From: Bigelowiella natans CCMP2755
Taxonomy: Eukaryota; Cercozoa; Chlorarachniophyceae
Reading direction: 5' to 3'
Length of the DNA stretch: 64,000 nt
Assembly (NCBI GenBank): GCA_000320545.1
Contig: ADNK01001860.1
Coordinates: 133,501 to 197,500, forward strand
This document shows positions 22,985 to 34,471 of the stretch, one piece after another. The position numbers were made by a program, and so were the translations under genes. The notes under the pieces are model-generated. The model saw only the letters and a program-made list of their open reading frames with translations, made no database searches and was not told the origin of the DNA. The first letter of the stretch is position 1. Every line of letters begins with the position of its first letter.

Positions 22985-23732
22985 CACATTACTCAACATT
23001 TATACTCAACCAATATATATATATATATATATATATATTGTAAAGCTCCTCCTCATCACAGCTTATTACCATCTGAGAAGCTGTCGATAGAGATGGCGTC
23101 AATCATCCCCTTGCTCGAAAAGCCAACCTTGTAGCGCGCGAGCGTTGGGTGACGGCCCCCCGTGGTCGCCATGTCCTGCCGTCGCATGAGCTGCGAGCGC
23201 ACGGGGAGGCCGATGTTCTCCGCTGCGACAGCTACGGCGGTGGCTAAGGGGACGTTTCGGGAGATCTTTCCACCGAAGGCCCCCCCACAGCGCCGCGTGC
23301 CGGCGCGTATCTTGTTGGCAGGCTTGTTTATTGCCACGGATACCTGTGATGATGAAGGCAATGAGGAGGACGATGAGGATGATGATGAGGATGATGATGA
23401 GGATGATGATGGTGATAATGGTGATAATGGTGATGTGATGGTCGCATCAGTATTATGCTGTCCAAGACGGGGAAACACCCACGCACGCTGCCTGGCGCAC
23501 CTGCTTCCTCACTGTTGTTGGCCCTTGGGACGCGGACTCTATGGCCACGCGGCCATCCTCGTCGGGGGTGACGAGCACAGACTGCGTTTCCATGTAGAAG
23601 TGGCATTGCCCATGAGTCCGAACATCGCCCGTGACCACGGAGGCGCACTTCGCCCAGGCACTGTCGACATCCCCGCGCTTGACCAGAGGGTATCCCTGCT
23701 GCATGTATCTGCACAAATACAACAATTACACA

Positions 23733-23768
<36 letters not shown>

Positions 23769-26629
23769 AAAGTAGATTATTAACAATGTAATAACCCATA
23801 ATGGCATCGACTGCTAAATCATTTCGCGAAAGTAATGGCTATGCAACCTTAAGATGGGCTACTTCACACACACACACACACACACACTCACACAAGTAAT
23901 GTGCCTCATCAGTATATCTCCATGATCATATGATCATGATCATCAACCACACTCATGACATTACTTGTTCCCCTTGTGGAAAGAGCCCTGCTTGATCGCA
24001 TCGTCAATACCGATCACGGCAGGCTTGGTCGCTGCACCGTAATTGACCGTCACTAGCCGTGCCGCCCTCTCGGCTATGTCAAAGCTCACAGCAACCACCA
24101 ACGCCACGTACTGCCCATAGCACAGCACCTCGCTCTCTGCGAAGATCTGCTCATCTCCAGGGAAAGGGCCAGCGTTGTTTGAACCCCCCTTTTTAGCATT
24201 GCATCTTCCATCAATAATGTATATTATGAGCAATGTGATGACAAAGAAATACTACCAAGTCCTTGACATCCTTCGCTGTCACCACCCTGACGACTCCTGG
24301 GAGTGCTGCTGCGGCAGTGATATCGATGCTCGATATCGTCGCTCGCGCTTTGGTCGACGTCACAGGGCACGCAAATAGGCAGCGGTTTGGATTGGACAAG
24401 TCTCCGGTGTACCTGAAGGGAGTTGGCAACCAGTCGGGTCAGTTAGCAACCTTTAAGCAGAAAACAACGAGATGCTTTTTTGGTCCCGCATGCCCGCGTT
24501 AGACAAAAATGATCGCTGTGTTCGCCTTGGATTTCGGTAACTAAATTCAAGATTGTACGTTACTATTTCGTAGCGGGGCTGTTTTGTAACTGCGCTTGTA
24601 ATAATTGAGTTGCCATTATTCTCCCCCTTTCCCTCTCTCTCTCTCTCTCTCTTTGTCGCGTGAGTTTCCCCTTCTCCCCCCCCCCCCCCCCCCCTCTTCT
24701 GACTTGGCTTCTCCAGAGGCTTGTATTTTTGCTGCAAGCTTCGTGACGGGAGCGTTAATAGGCGCGAGGCTGGGGTCTCCTCCTGCGTAGGTCTGAGAGG
24801 CTGAAACATTGATGATGATGATGATAATGATCAGGGAAATGATGCACAGACTGAAGTAAAGGTGGTGTACGGCGGTAGTGGCCGGAGGTTGGATATTAAA
24901 CAAATAAAGACAAAATTAGTGTAATATGTGTACGTTAGGAGGAAAACATTGATTGATTGAGACATCATTATCGACGACGACCACTACTCACCTGTGGAAG
25001 TTGGGCGTCGATAATGCACGGCTGCTGACCGTAACTCGGGCGGTAGAGTAGCAATCCCAGGGACTGCGAAGTGCGCTACAGCAGCCAAGAAGCTCTTGTA
25101 GAAAGTAGTAAGAGCTAAAGAGTGCCTGTACTCCTCGGGAGCCTCGAGCTTGGGAGAGGTCGCATCATCATCGTCGTCTCCATCTGCAGCTTCCACGCTG
25201 CTTTTCTTCTTCTCCTTCTCTTCTTTGATCTCCCTGCTCCTGCGGAGATTATAAGCCATCACCAAAGGAAAAAACATACGTGTTGCTTCGCATTGCATAC
25301 AGCTTTATTCATATGTTAAAAATATAGTGTAAAATTTGTTGTCGTCATAATCTCCAAGAACGCTCTTCGTTGCATGTCAATAGATTTCCCAAAACAGCAG
25401 CAGCAGGAGATGGCGTGACTGATCCACAAACACGTGGCAAGGCAATGGGTGCACAAAAGCGGCGGCAGCAGCAGCAGCAAGAGCACCTGTAAAGGTTGTG
25501 TCTGGCAATTTGTTTCAGCTCATCAGCCAGGCTCTGTACACCGATCTTCAAGCCTGCGGCCGTCAAGGGCTGTTTGGCCAAGGCAGCGGTTGTTTTTGGT
25601 GCAAAGAAAGGGCCGTTCTGCATAGCGCCAATTGCCATCCTGACCTCTTGAATCACACCATCAGTGGCTTTGAAGGAAAACGCTGCGTTGACGTACGCGT
25701 GAGTATTGACATGTCGGCCCATCACCTGGCGTGTGGGGATATTATCGACAAATTAATGATGTCCATGAAAAACTGATGAGGACTTTCACTCGAACCCTAC
25801 TACTCTTCTCTCTATCTCTCCCATCCATCCCTCTTTTTGCGTGTGTGTAGGAGTGGGTGGGTGGGGAGGGAGAAAGGGAGGAGAGAAAGAAAGAGAGAGA
25901 GGGAGAGAGCCTACCTTGTGAGAGTCGAAGAAACCGTAGTCGTCCTTAAGTGGAATATCGACATTTACGACAAAAGGCGCATAGTCTTCTGGGGAAATGC
26001 TGAGATAATCACGCACAGCCATTGTCGCAGGGGCTGTTTGGCCGCTCTGGATGACACTAAGCGTTGCGCCTGCGCTCAGTAAGAGAAGGATCACGTCTGA
26101 AGGAAAATCGGGGTGCGAGCGAGCCATTTCGAGGTTCCCTGAGGGTTTGAACACGGAGAGGAGTAAGGGTGGGAAGGAGGAGTGATGACTGTTAATTAAT
26201 GTGTCAAGTAATCATAACTCTGATAGTCCTACTACACGCATGTTCAAGCAGCATTTTTATTACCTGCCCAGCTACCAGCGTTCCTGACTTGGTGGTTGGC
26301 AACGAGGCGCAGGTGCCTACCGATGGCCCCCCCTCTCTGCGTATTACTGCCCTCGAGCGCTTTGATCAAGTTTGCCAAACTTACGCCGGCGCCCACCCTT
26401 ACCCCATCTGCTGTACTTTCGACTGTAATAGACAGAGCCGTGAATTAAAACTACCATATTTACTACAACACACTCACGCACCCACGCCCATCCTTTCCTT
26501 CGGATGATCAAAAGAATGAGCGGGACGCTACTTTCAGATCGTTTCTCTACTCTACTGCGACGTTCTCTTCTTACCACTCTACGACTACAACAACAATTAC
26601 AACAACAACAACAACTACTACTACTGCTG

Positions 26630-26663
<34 letters not shown>

Positions 26664-27284
26664 TACCAGCAAGAAGTTCCTTGAGATTTCCAATATGTAC
26701 GAATACATCAGGATGGTCATTGGGATGAGAATTGTAGTACTTGACGACTCCAATCGACGTGTTACCGCTCACGAGCCGCACGCGTGCCTCCGCCTTTTGC
26801 GCGCTCTGATATGCGGCCACGGCGTCTGATAGGGACTCTGCCTCAACCCAGGTGGGTGTAGCAGCAGATGTGCTAGCTTTCCCTCCCCCCATCTCTGCGG
26901 TGGAGGAAACTACTGCGCCGTGACCGAGATTATGAACGCGTGATACAGTCCCTGCAAGGGTTATTGTATCGTCGTCGTTCTCATCTTCCCCAATCTCTCT
27001 CAGGAGTCCATCCTCTGCTTCCGCCTTCTTTCTCTGCTGCTGCTTTTTCTTATCGCCCTTTCCCTCGAGGAGCCTCGCCTTCTCTTCGTTGGCGAAAGAG
27101 TGGGCGGCCTCGAGGATGGGCCGGTACCCAGTACAACGGCAGATGTTCCCTGAAAACGCGTCCTCGGTGTCGTCCAGAGTAGGCTTCTCGCCCGTGCGCT
27201 GCAGCATGCCGTACCTACGCATCGAAGGAGATGATGCTAGCTATTGTATTTTTGGTACTTGTTGTGGATCCCCCCCCCCCCCCC

Positions 27285-27337
<53 letters not shown>

Positions 27338-27966
27338 CGTGCAAGCAAGTGAGACCGGTTACTACTTACATTGCCATCACCATCCCCGGAGAGCAGTATC
27401 CGCACTGCGAGCCATTACAGTTGGCTAAGCGCTCCATGGCCGGATGGAACCCCTTCCTCTCGCTACCTATGCCTTCAACTGTCGTTACCTATGAGAGCAT
27501 CAGATCACCGTGAAAAGGGCAGACACGACCCCAACAAGGGCGAGGGTGATGTTAATGAAAATAAACTACCTTGGCCGAGTTGAGAGATGCCAGCGGCCTG
27601 AGGCACGAATTCACGATAGCTTTGCGACCGTCCGAGTATCTAAGAGAAGTGCCGTCCCCACGCAACATCATCAAATGACCAGAAAGAACAACCAATCTTA
27701 TTTCCAGCAATTGATTTTCTAAACGGGTAAGGAGCGAGGGGCTAGAAGTGATAAGGTAATTACGAGAGGCAGAGTCATCATTCATATACATGTTAAACAT
27801 ACTCGACGTGGACAGTGCACGCGCCGCACCCGCCTTCAGCACACCTGAGAGTTTAAATAGAGATTGAGGACCATGAATATCATTAAGCGTTCTCTCAAGC
27901 CTTCTATTATCTTGATGGATCTCCATAGAGATTCATCCCCCCCCCCACATGATCATATCCACGCAT

Positions 27967-27999
<33 letters not shown>

Positions 28000-28438
28000 T
28001 GTACTCACCCTATCTTCGTGCCAGTGAGCTTGAGCGTCTCCCTTAGGAACACCGCGAGGGTCATGCGAGGGTCAAAATCACAAGCGATGTGCGTAGTCCC
28101 GTTCACATCAAACGACACCCGCGTGCCCGATGTTGAGGCCGTCTTCACTTCTCCAGCCTTTGCCTGACAAACGAAAATATACCAGGAGATTGCTGAGTTC
28201 CTATTACTTTATAGGCAAAACTTAAGATTACCTCCGCTGCTAGATCGACCCACCCTTCAGAATCACTTCTCGCGCTACGCTTTGTTTTTTTATTATTGAT
28301 GACGGGAGGAAGTTCCCTAGTCAGCGATGGCCAAGGACCATCAGGACGTTCCAGGGTGCGCGGGGCTAACACGCGACTTCTCATCGCTTTCCTTTGTAAT
28401 AATTTGCAAAAGAAGGATGTAAAAATATTGGTATGCAT
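19377..28438 (-). CDS. Xanthine dehydrogenase / aldehyde oxidase family molybdo-flavoenzyme
   Basis: Large cytosolic molybdenum hydroxylase in more than 15 exons, oxidising purines or aldehydes with NAD+ or O2. The start is ATG 28438 or 28384. The plant-type Fe-S domain reads [15 protein letters not shown], then (across an intron) [20 protein letters not shown]. Next come [13 protein letters not shown] (27365-27430) and [11 protein letters not shown] (near 27130), giving all eight Cys ligands. The FAD domain includes [15 protein letters not shown] and [18 protein letters not shown]. The molybdopterin domain has [23 protein letters not shown] (near 23590), [15 protein letters not shown] (near 23290), [22 protein letters not shown] (near 22600), [12 protein letters not shown] (near 21640), [33 protein letters not shown] and finally [14 protein letters not shown]. 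The last contains the catalytic Glu. Stop TAG is at 19377. A charged linker of about 70 residues separates the Fe-S and FAD domains. The residue equivalent to bovine Glu802 is Ile, so xanthine specificity is doubtful. Confidence 0.9.
19826..19861. repeat. (GT)n microsatellite in XDH-family intron
   Basis: GT run between the last two coding exons. Confidence 0.85.
20381..20437. repeat. (GA)n microsatellite in XDH-family intron
   Basis: GA run, followed by CAT/GAT triplet repeats to about 20510. Confidence 0.85.
21348..21415. repeat. 68-bp direct repeat, copy 1
   Basis: Begins GACGCACGCACACGCACACA and ends GGTTTTGAAGTCAGTTA. It is identical to 21937-22004, and both copies follow a (CA)n run. 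The two copies sit in the introns on either side of the exon near 21480-21716 of the XDH-family gene. Confidence 0.95.
21726..21768. repeat. (GGA)n array in XDH-family intron
   Basis: GGA triplets immediately upstream (on the coding strand) of the exon beginning [10 protein letters not shown]. Confidence 0.85.
21937..22004. repeat. 68-bp direct repeat, copy 2
   Basis: Perfect match to 21348-21415. It starts only about 12 bp from the donor of the upstream exon. Confidence 0.95.
22946..23037. repeat. Two (TA)n arrays in XDH-family intron
   Basis: TA runs at about 22947-22979 and 23012-23037 flank a short AT-rich segment, giving a potential long cruciform-forming region. Confidence 0.85.
23735..23767. 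repeat. (CA)n microsatellite in XDH-family intron
   Basis: CA run near the acceptor of the [10 protein letters not shown] exon. A shorter CA run lies at 23867-23888. Confidence 0.85.
27269..27337. repeat. Compound C/CT/CA repeat in XDH-family intron
   Basis: A poly-C run, a (CT)n run and a (CA)n run follow one another within a single intron. Confidence 0.9.
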
Positions 28439-28524
28439 GCAAGAATATTAAGACGAGAAACGAGACCTCAATGCGAGAGATTAGAATTAGGTGTTTTCAT
28501 GAACGATAGCACGCAGGAATACAT

Positions 28525-29094
28525 TTACATTACAGAGCCACAACACCTTCTGTGCTCCTTCGGTTTCCTCGCACGGATAGCAACTTGAAGCACCGGTTTA
28601 CCGCCCCCTTTGCTTGCGCACTTGACAGCGTAAGAGACCGCATCACGCCACCTGTAGAAAGGTCCAGGATTAGCGCTTCATGGCTCAGCATTCGTTCGTT
28701 CGACCACGTAAGTAATAATGACATAAAATTCATGTTTATCTTTTTCATCACTTCTCAAATCCACAAATAATCACCCTAGCCCTAATCCCTACCCTTTTTC
28801 GTCTTCGATAAGACACCAATCTCCGTCGGCGTCGCGGAAGACCAGCTTTGAACTAATTTAGTTTTAAAAAAAATCATTGTCCCAACTTTCTGTGAGGATA
28901 CACGATATACATATGTGTTGTCTTGGCCAGAAATTTTCATACGTGTGTATTTTCGTAGTGACACCTAGTCGATTACATCATAATTACCCAGAGCTCTTGA
29001 AGTAGTTCATAACCGCTGCCCAGCCAACTCCAATAGGTGCACGAACAGCATTTTTCCTCCCCGCAACTTGGAGAGTCACATAGTTCGAAGGCAT
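28525..29094 (-). CDS. Small PB1-domain protein
   Basis: Three short exons join in frame into a protein of about 100 residues. ATG 29094 opens MPSNYVTLQVAGRKNAV. The second exon (near 28850-28785) gives SKLVFRDADGDWCLIEDEKG. The third gives WRDAVSYAVKCASKGGGKPVLQVAI and then a basic tail ending RRCCGSVM with stop TAA at 28525-28527. The order fits a PB1 fold: a basic first strand, then an acidic OPCA-like loop (RDADGDWCLIEDEKGWRDAV), a helix and a last strand. PB1 domains dimerise through acidic and basic faces, as in p62, PKC-zeta and NADPH-oxidase subunits. Here the domain makes up almost the whole protein. The CC near the C-terminus might be lipidated, but it is not a CaaX box. It is divergent from the gene at 29384. 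Confidence 0.65.
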
Positions 29095-29383
29095 ATTAGA
29101 GAGAAAGAATGAAATTCAAGTCTCGTCTATGCAAATCCTTGTACTGGCGCGTTGGGAGAGTGAAACGTGTGGCCAGGGGGGGATGAAGATCCGACTCAGG
29201 ATTGTGTCTCCTGTGGTTGTGAAGCCTTTTTATAATTGCGACATAAAATATTCATGTCGCAAAAATAAATATGCCCACAATTTCTCAGAGATAAAATAAA
29301 TATTTCTTCGGCGGAGGGTGAGGTGAGGTGGTGAGTACGATGAGAGCAGGATTTCCAGAAATGAGAACGACATATTTTAGAAG

Positions 29384-30404
29384 ATGTCGCAGCATGAAAA
29401 CGAAATTGCAAACTTCGAAGAGACTGCCAATTTCTCGGGATTTCAAATCCGAATTCGAACCGCCGATCGAAACTATCGCCCGCTGATGGGATGGGGGTGG
29501 CTTCCACCCTCAACAACTCCTCCCTACCTCGTATCATCTCCCCCTTTGGCGAAGTGGCAGCTGGTGGCTTCGAAGTTCTTTGCCTTCAATGTTCGACCTG
29601 CTCTGATCATGCTCCTCCTTGTTCTCTCCGCTCCCGGCAGCGACGAAAGCAGCTGTAAGATTGCTGAAGTTACAATTCATGTCCACAAGCGCATCATGTA
29701 GATGTGTTCTCATTCTCCCCCAAACCCCTTTCATCTTCGATGTCCTTTCATACACCACTAATTCACTCCATCTCTCACCCTGATTGACCACAGACTGACC
29801 ACATCCACCCACACATCTACACAGCGACCAAACGGGGATTGAACGCTGGCGGCAGAGTAAACTCTGTCGGAAAGAAAAGCGCATTCAGAATGGTGGATAG
29901 GCTTTTGAAAAAACGCCAGCGACGTACCAAAAAATCTCAGGAATGGAAGTTGCGCGCTCTCCGACGTTTGCAGAAAAATCAGGATGGCAGCTGTGACAGT
30001 GACGAAGACAGAGATTCGAATGGTGTTGAAATGGTTGAGGCTATGGGCAACAACAGCGATCGTAGCGATGGTAAATATGCAACAGAATAGCACCTCTATA
30101 TTCTCCATGCCCGGAAGATGTGCAACCATGTTTCGAATTAGAGAAGTAGAAGTGGAGGAACATAGCCACGCGGAAACTAAATTAATGGCATATACTATAC
30201 CTGACATTAAATCTCTGATAAGACATTCTGCATGCTCTTTATTATTCGTCAGGAGCCAACATTAGGCAACTTATTTGGAAGGCAGCCAATGTTTTCGAGG
30301 AAGATATGGCTGTCGAACAGATGGGAGACGAGATAAATCCGAAGTATGGATTCGGCAGGAAGAAGCCGAGACCAAAACCGCCAAAACAGCATCCGGTGGA
30401 ATAA
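29384..30404 (+). CDS. Uncharacterised basic protein
   Basis: Three exons join cleanly. ATG 29384 runs to about 29652 (ends SAPGSDESS), about 29823-30071 gives basic STKRGLNAGGRVNSVGK and RLLKKRQRRTKKSQEWK followed by an acidic stretch, and about 30254-30404 gives ANIRQLIWKAANVFEEDM and a Lys/Pro-rich end with TAA. That makes about 225 residues. The RLLKKRQRRTKK cluster looks like a nuclear localisation signal. I recognise no domain. Support comes from the phase-matched splice sites and the non-repetitive composition. Confidence 0.5.
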
Positions 30405-30564
30405 CATGTTTAGTTACTGTATGATGTTTAAATGATGTTTACCCTCATGTTTGGAAAACTAAGAGCGGGAGCACTTTCTCACTATTTTATTTCCTCCTTT
30501 TCATCATACTGCTACGACGCGCGTGGCCCCTCCTTTTCAGGATGTGGGTCTGCGGCAATCAGCG

Positions 30565-31006
30565 ATGAAGGAGATCCAGAGTTTTTTCGGGATAGAACAA
30601 GGGGAGGAAGGACGCAAGGGCAAGCGCAGCCAAAGCTGTGACGAGGGTGCCAACTGCAAGGAACGGCCCGAATTCTTTGTTAACGAAGACTGCCTCGGAT
30701 CGAGAAAGACGTTCACGAATGATAACAACACTCACAACAATGATAATGATAATAGTAACAGTAGCAGAGTCGGTGATGAAGATGAACCTGCGGAAAGCAG
30801 GGACTACCAGCGTCAAGGATGGCCAGAGCCAAAAGGCAGCAGATATCGACAAGATCATAAAGAAGAAGAAGAAGAAGAAGACGAGGTGATCTGGGGCACA
30901 GAATATGGCCGTCGCGCCCTGCCGAAGGCCCGTGATAAGATACCCAGTTTTCTAGAAGGATTCCTCTTTGCAAATTCCTCTGTGCGGTGGAAGAAGATGT
31001 ACGTAT

Positions 31007-31046
<40 letters not shown>

Positions 31047-31675
31047 TGTGGTATCCGACGACGTATGAGACGTTACTCCTCTATCCCCCCCCCTCCCCCT
31101 CCCTCTCTCTATCTCTCTCTCCCCGTCATTGTAAATTCGTCCCCCCCCCCCCCCCCAATAGTTACGCGTTTGAACTGAAGGATATCGACCATGAGCATAA
31201 GTTTCGGAAGGCTCTCTTTCGAACGGCCCTTCGGCAACCAAATCTGCACAATAGGGGAAAAGCTCTCAGGTTACTTTCAATGCAGCTGCACAGCAAGAGG
31301 AATTTGGACAATGAAAGCAGATTGACGATTTGGTAAAATCAATGGATGTCCCCCCCCCCTTCTCTCAGGAAGCTGAAACTATCGGAGGAGGCTGCACAGC
31401 TCCTCGAACGACACTTTGCAGATGAGATTGCACGGGTTGTCAGAGGAGAAACAGGAGGAGAGAAGGGGAGCAGGGTACACCACTACACTAACAACAACAA
31501 TGCCGTGATTGCGAATATGCGCTATCGTACGATGATGTTGTGCTGCCGTATCAGGGCAATATAAGCCGCGTTTTGAGGCTTGGATTTTGGCACAAACGCT
31601 GGAAGACATTGCTCAGGAAAAAACCGAAGGAGGTTGTAAACAGCCAAGGAGAATGACGACAGACAGACAGACAGA

Positions 31676-31729
<54 letters not shown>

Positions 31730-32551
31730 TGAAGCTGGGAGAGGCTAAATTGAGAGACAGTTGATGGAGAAGATGAAGAATCAGATAGAATAGACACGCA
31801 CGAACAAGGAGAGAGCGAGAGAAAGTTCATGGAACTAAACCAGAGTCAGTCTTAATGTTGTTACTTTAAGGAACAACATTCGTAATAATGCAAAGATTAA
31901 TGTATCATGAAGAACGATGGCTGTCCATAATCTATTACATTGCCGATTAGCTTTGTGTTTCCGACGTACGAGCATCTTCTGCAGCATATTTGATGTGTTG
32001 TGTTTCTGGATTGCAAGTCCGATTACAGAAAGGATGACATCGCGACTCTAGTATGGGGCTGCATCCATAGCACTGAGGAAGTATGTACGATTAATAACGG
32101 CAATACTTTCTTGGTAGAAAGAGACAGGAGGGGGGAACAAAGAAGACAATAGTGCGACATGAGGGTGAAATAGGCAGCAGAGAAACAATTTCCACATCAA
32201 TTATCTTTGCCTTACTCCCTTCTCCTTATTTCTGCTCCTGCTTTTTCTTTAAACCCACAGCTGTGCCAGCCCCTGCGCGATTCCCTTTCCATGCGGAGAC
32301 TGAGGGATGGCGAGATCGACTGCAGACTCGGTTGGGACACATACGTCACATACAATGTTTGGCTCCTCCTCAATATCAAGCCTGCCTACGTAACAAAGCG
32401 CGACCCCGCAAGCTTCGATGACGATGATAGTTGTGATAATAGTGGTGGGGATTATTCGCCCCTCGTCGATGCACCTGCGCCGCCGCCGAGCCACCGCCAG
32501 CTGTTGGACGACACCGCTACTCATGAATCGTTAGAGGATGCGCTTGAATAA
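30565..32551 (+). CDS. Uncharacterised multi-exon protein
   Basis: An inferred gene starting at ATG 30565 (MKEIQSFFGIEQG) or further upstream. The first exon runs to about 31001, with Asn/Ser/Asp-rich and acidic low-complexity regions and a segment RRALPKARDKIPSFLEGFL. A (GT)n-filled intron is followed by YAFELKDIDHEHKFRKALF (from 31162), then KLKLSEEAAQLLERHFADEI (31370-31475). Further exons lie near 31555-31640, near 32026-32082 (KDDIATLVWGCIHSTEE) and 32262-32551. The last gives RRLRDGEIDCRLGWDTYVTY and VWLLLNIKPAYVTKRDPASF, then an acidic and Pro-rich tail ending in TAA. Most phases agree, but the middle exons are uncertain. No domain recognised. Confidence 0.5.
31008..31045. repeat. (GT)n microsatellite abutting a donor site
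   Basis: The intron opens GTACGTATGTGTATG and runs straight into an uninterrupted GT tract. Confidence 0.85.
31672..31726. repeat. (GA)n microsatellite
   Basis: GA run in an intron of the gene at 30565-32551. Confidence 0.85.
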
Positions 32552-32720
32552 AAAGTAACCTGTACCTTATTTGTATGTATTAGGGTGTACATATATAATA
32601 GACATTTAAAGTAACATCATATATAGGGTATATATGGTATTAGACAAAGTAATATCGTATATAGGATATATCTGGTATTACGTGTCTGTAATACATAATT
32701 GCCTATCCTCGCTTATCATA

Positions 32721-32786
32721 AGACGGATGTAAATATCAATTAAATTTGCTCAATAGTCATCCTTATGTCGTAGCTGTGCAATGCAG
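32721..32786 (+). repeat. Dispersed repeat copy C
   Basis: Starts AGACGGATGTAA, contains CAATAGTCATCCTTATG and ends TAGCTGTGCAATGCAG. It is closely similar to 46023-46088 and to the reverse complement of 46436-46497. Confidence 0.85.
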
Positions 32787-32910
32787 CGGCTACCAAGCGA
32801 TCATGGAAGAAGTGCACTGGCATGGTGGCCACGTGAGGCACAATGCTGTGCGAGACGGATGTAATGAAGTGATTAAATGCTGTGCAGATCTAGATAGGCA
32901 TGCATATATC

Positions 32911-32970
32911 CACAAAATGGATATTCGATGCACAAAATGGATATTCGATGCACAAAATGGATATTCGATG
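32911..32970. repeat. 20-bp tandem repeat, three perfect copies
   Basis: Unit CACAAAATGGATATTCGATG repeated exactly three times. It is neither a microsatellite nor in a gene. Confidence 0.95.
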
Positions 32971-33200
32971 CAATTATGAATTTTTTAAACTATATTCATG
33001 TGAATGTGCGCGCGCGCGGTCATGTGCATCTAATCTTTTGTTTTTGGCGGAACGTCACGCCATCGGATGCCCATATTTATGTTGTACATGAACCTAATCT
33101 CTAAATCTTGTACATAAATATGTGAGCTCCGCAGTCCCAACATGATCGTGCTTTTGCATCGCCGATCAATCGTTTTTTGCAGTTGCTCTGTTACTTGCCC

Positions 33201-34425
33201 CTACTCGTTGGCATGTAAGTTTACCATGGACAGCCTTGCTTTCTGCGCTTCTACGAGTATGTCCGTTAAAGATTCTCGTCTATTTCTTCGCGTTTTTTTA
33301 CCTACAGCTTTCCCGTATTTTGTAGCGGATGGCGAGTTAAGATCTTCTGATTTTTCGTCTTCCTCATCATCATATCTAGCCAACTTTCTTCCTGTGTACG
33401 CATTTTGAACTCGGAATTGTACTGTAAATATTTCTTGCACACGATGGACCATGTGCATTATGTCGCAGGCTTGACTAAAATCGCGAACATGGATGCCTTC
33501 GATTTGGGTTACCTTCCAACCTTTACCGACACCGTATTCATGAGCATCTGAATTCTTTGATATTTTAGTGACTCTCAGGGACTCGTTTATTTCAAAGCCA
33601 GCAGATAGAGAATGAAATGTCAACACTTTTTCATTCTTCTCATGCAAACCAGTTGGATTAAGCATTCCAACTTTGCATATTCCATTTTCTGCTAGAGCAC
33701 TAGACATGATCTCCCTGGCCTCCCACTTCGAAAGTACGAGAATATCGTTGATTTCCTCGATAATCCAACCCAATCTCACGCCTGAATGGTGCGCAGGGCC
33801 ATTTTTTGCAAGACTTCCGACCGTAAGATCGTCTGCTATTTCGAACCCATCTTCTTTCCTCACATGAAATTCAATCTCTTCAAACTGCTTTACTTTTCTA
33901 TTCACGGTTGGAATAAATTCTCTATGTAGGCAAGACGGCGCGAAAAATAGCATTTCTATAACTACTATTATTACGAATCGCAAGGTTGCATCAAGCGCAA
34001 ACGAAAGAAAAACTGTTACTAAGTAATTCTTCATACAGTCGGGTTGAGTAAATGACTGATAAACAACAGCACCTCCGAAAATCAAAATGAAAAATGCCAT
34101 GATGCATAAAACTATAACATCCCAGAAACTGTAGCTCATATTCTTCAGATCTGGGTGGTCCAGCGGAAGAATAGCGTCCCCGCAGCAGCCTTCCTCACTT
34201 GATACACCAGACTCTGTGACGAATCTTTTCGCAAAATCGGATCCCATATTCAAATGTCTGGTCACGCCTCCCTCGTTGAGTTCACCGGCTGCATTCTTCT
34301 CTATCGCCTCATATTTTTCGTCTTCATAGTCCGCATCAGGAGGTGGTACCTGAGTAATAATCGTATCAAAATTGGTGTGCACGAAAGATAACATCATTTA
34401 TGTTGTGTGAGTGAGTAGATTTGGG

Positions 34426-34471
<46 letters not shown>

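Larger units (their letters stand above)
32552..33200. other. Tail-to-tail spacer with dispersed repeat copies
   Basis: Convergent spacer. It holds a copy of the dispersed AGACGGATGTAA repeat at 32721-32786, a partial copy at 32853-32880, and a threefold 20-bp tandem repeat at 32911-32970. GCATGC words also occur. No gene seen. Confidence 0.65.

Noticed and set aside
23162-23791. 209-codon plus-strand frame
   Set aside because: Antisense shadow of XDH-family exons (its codons mirror the GGAFGG and RYMQQG exons).
29440-29470. Sequence GGTTCGAATTC on the minus strand, resembling a tRNA T-loop
   Set aside because: No matching acceptor, D-arm or anticodon stem around it; it lies in an open frame.
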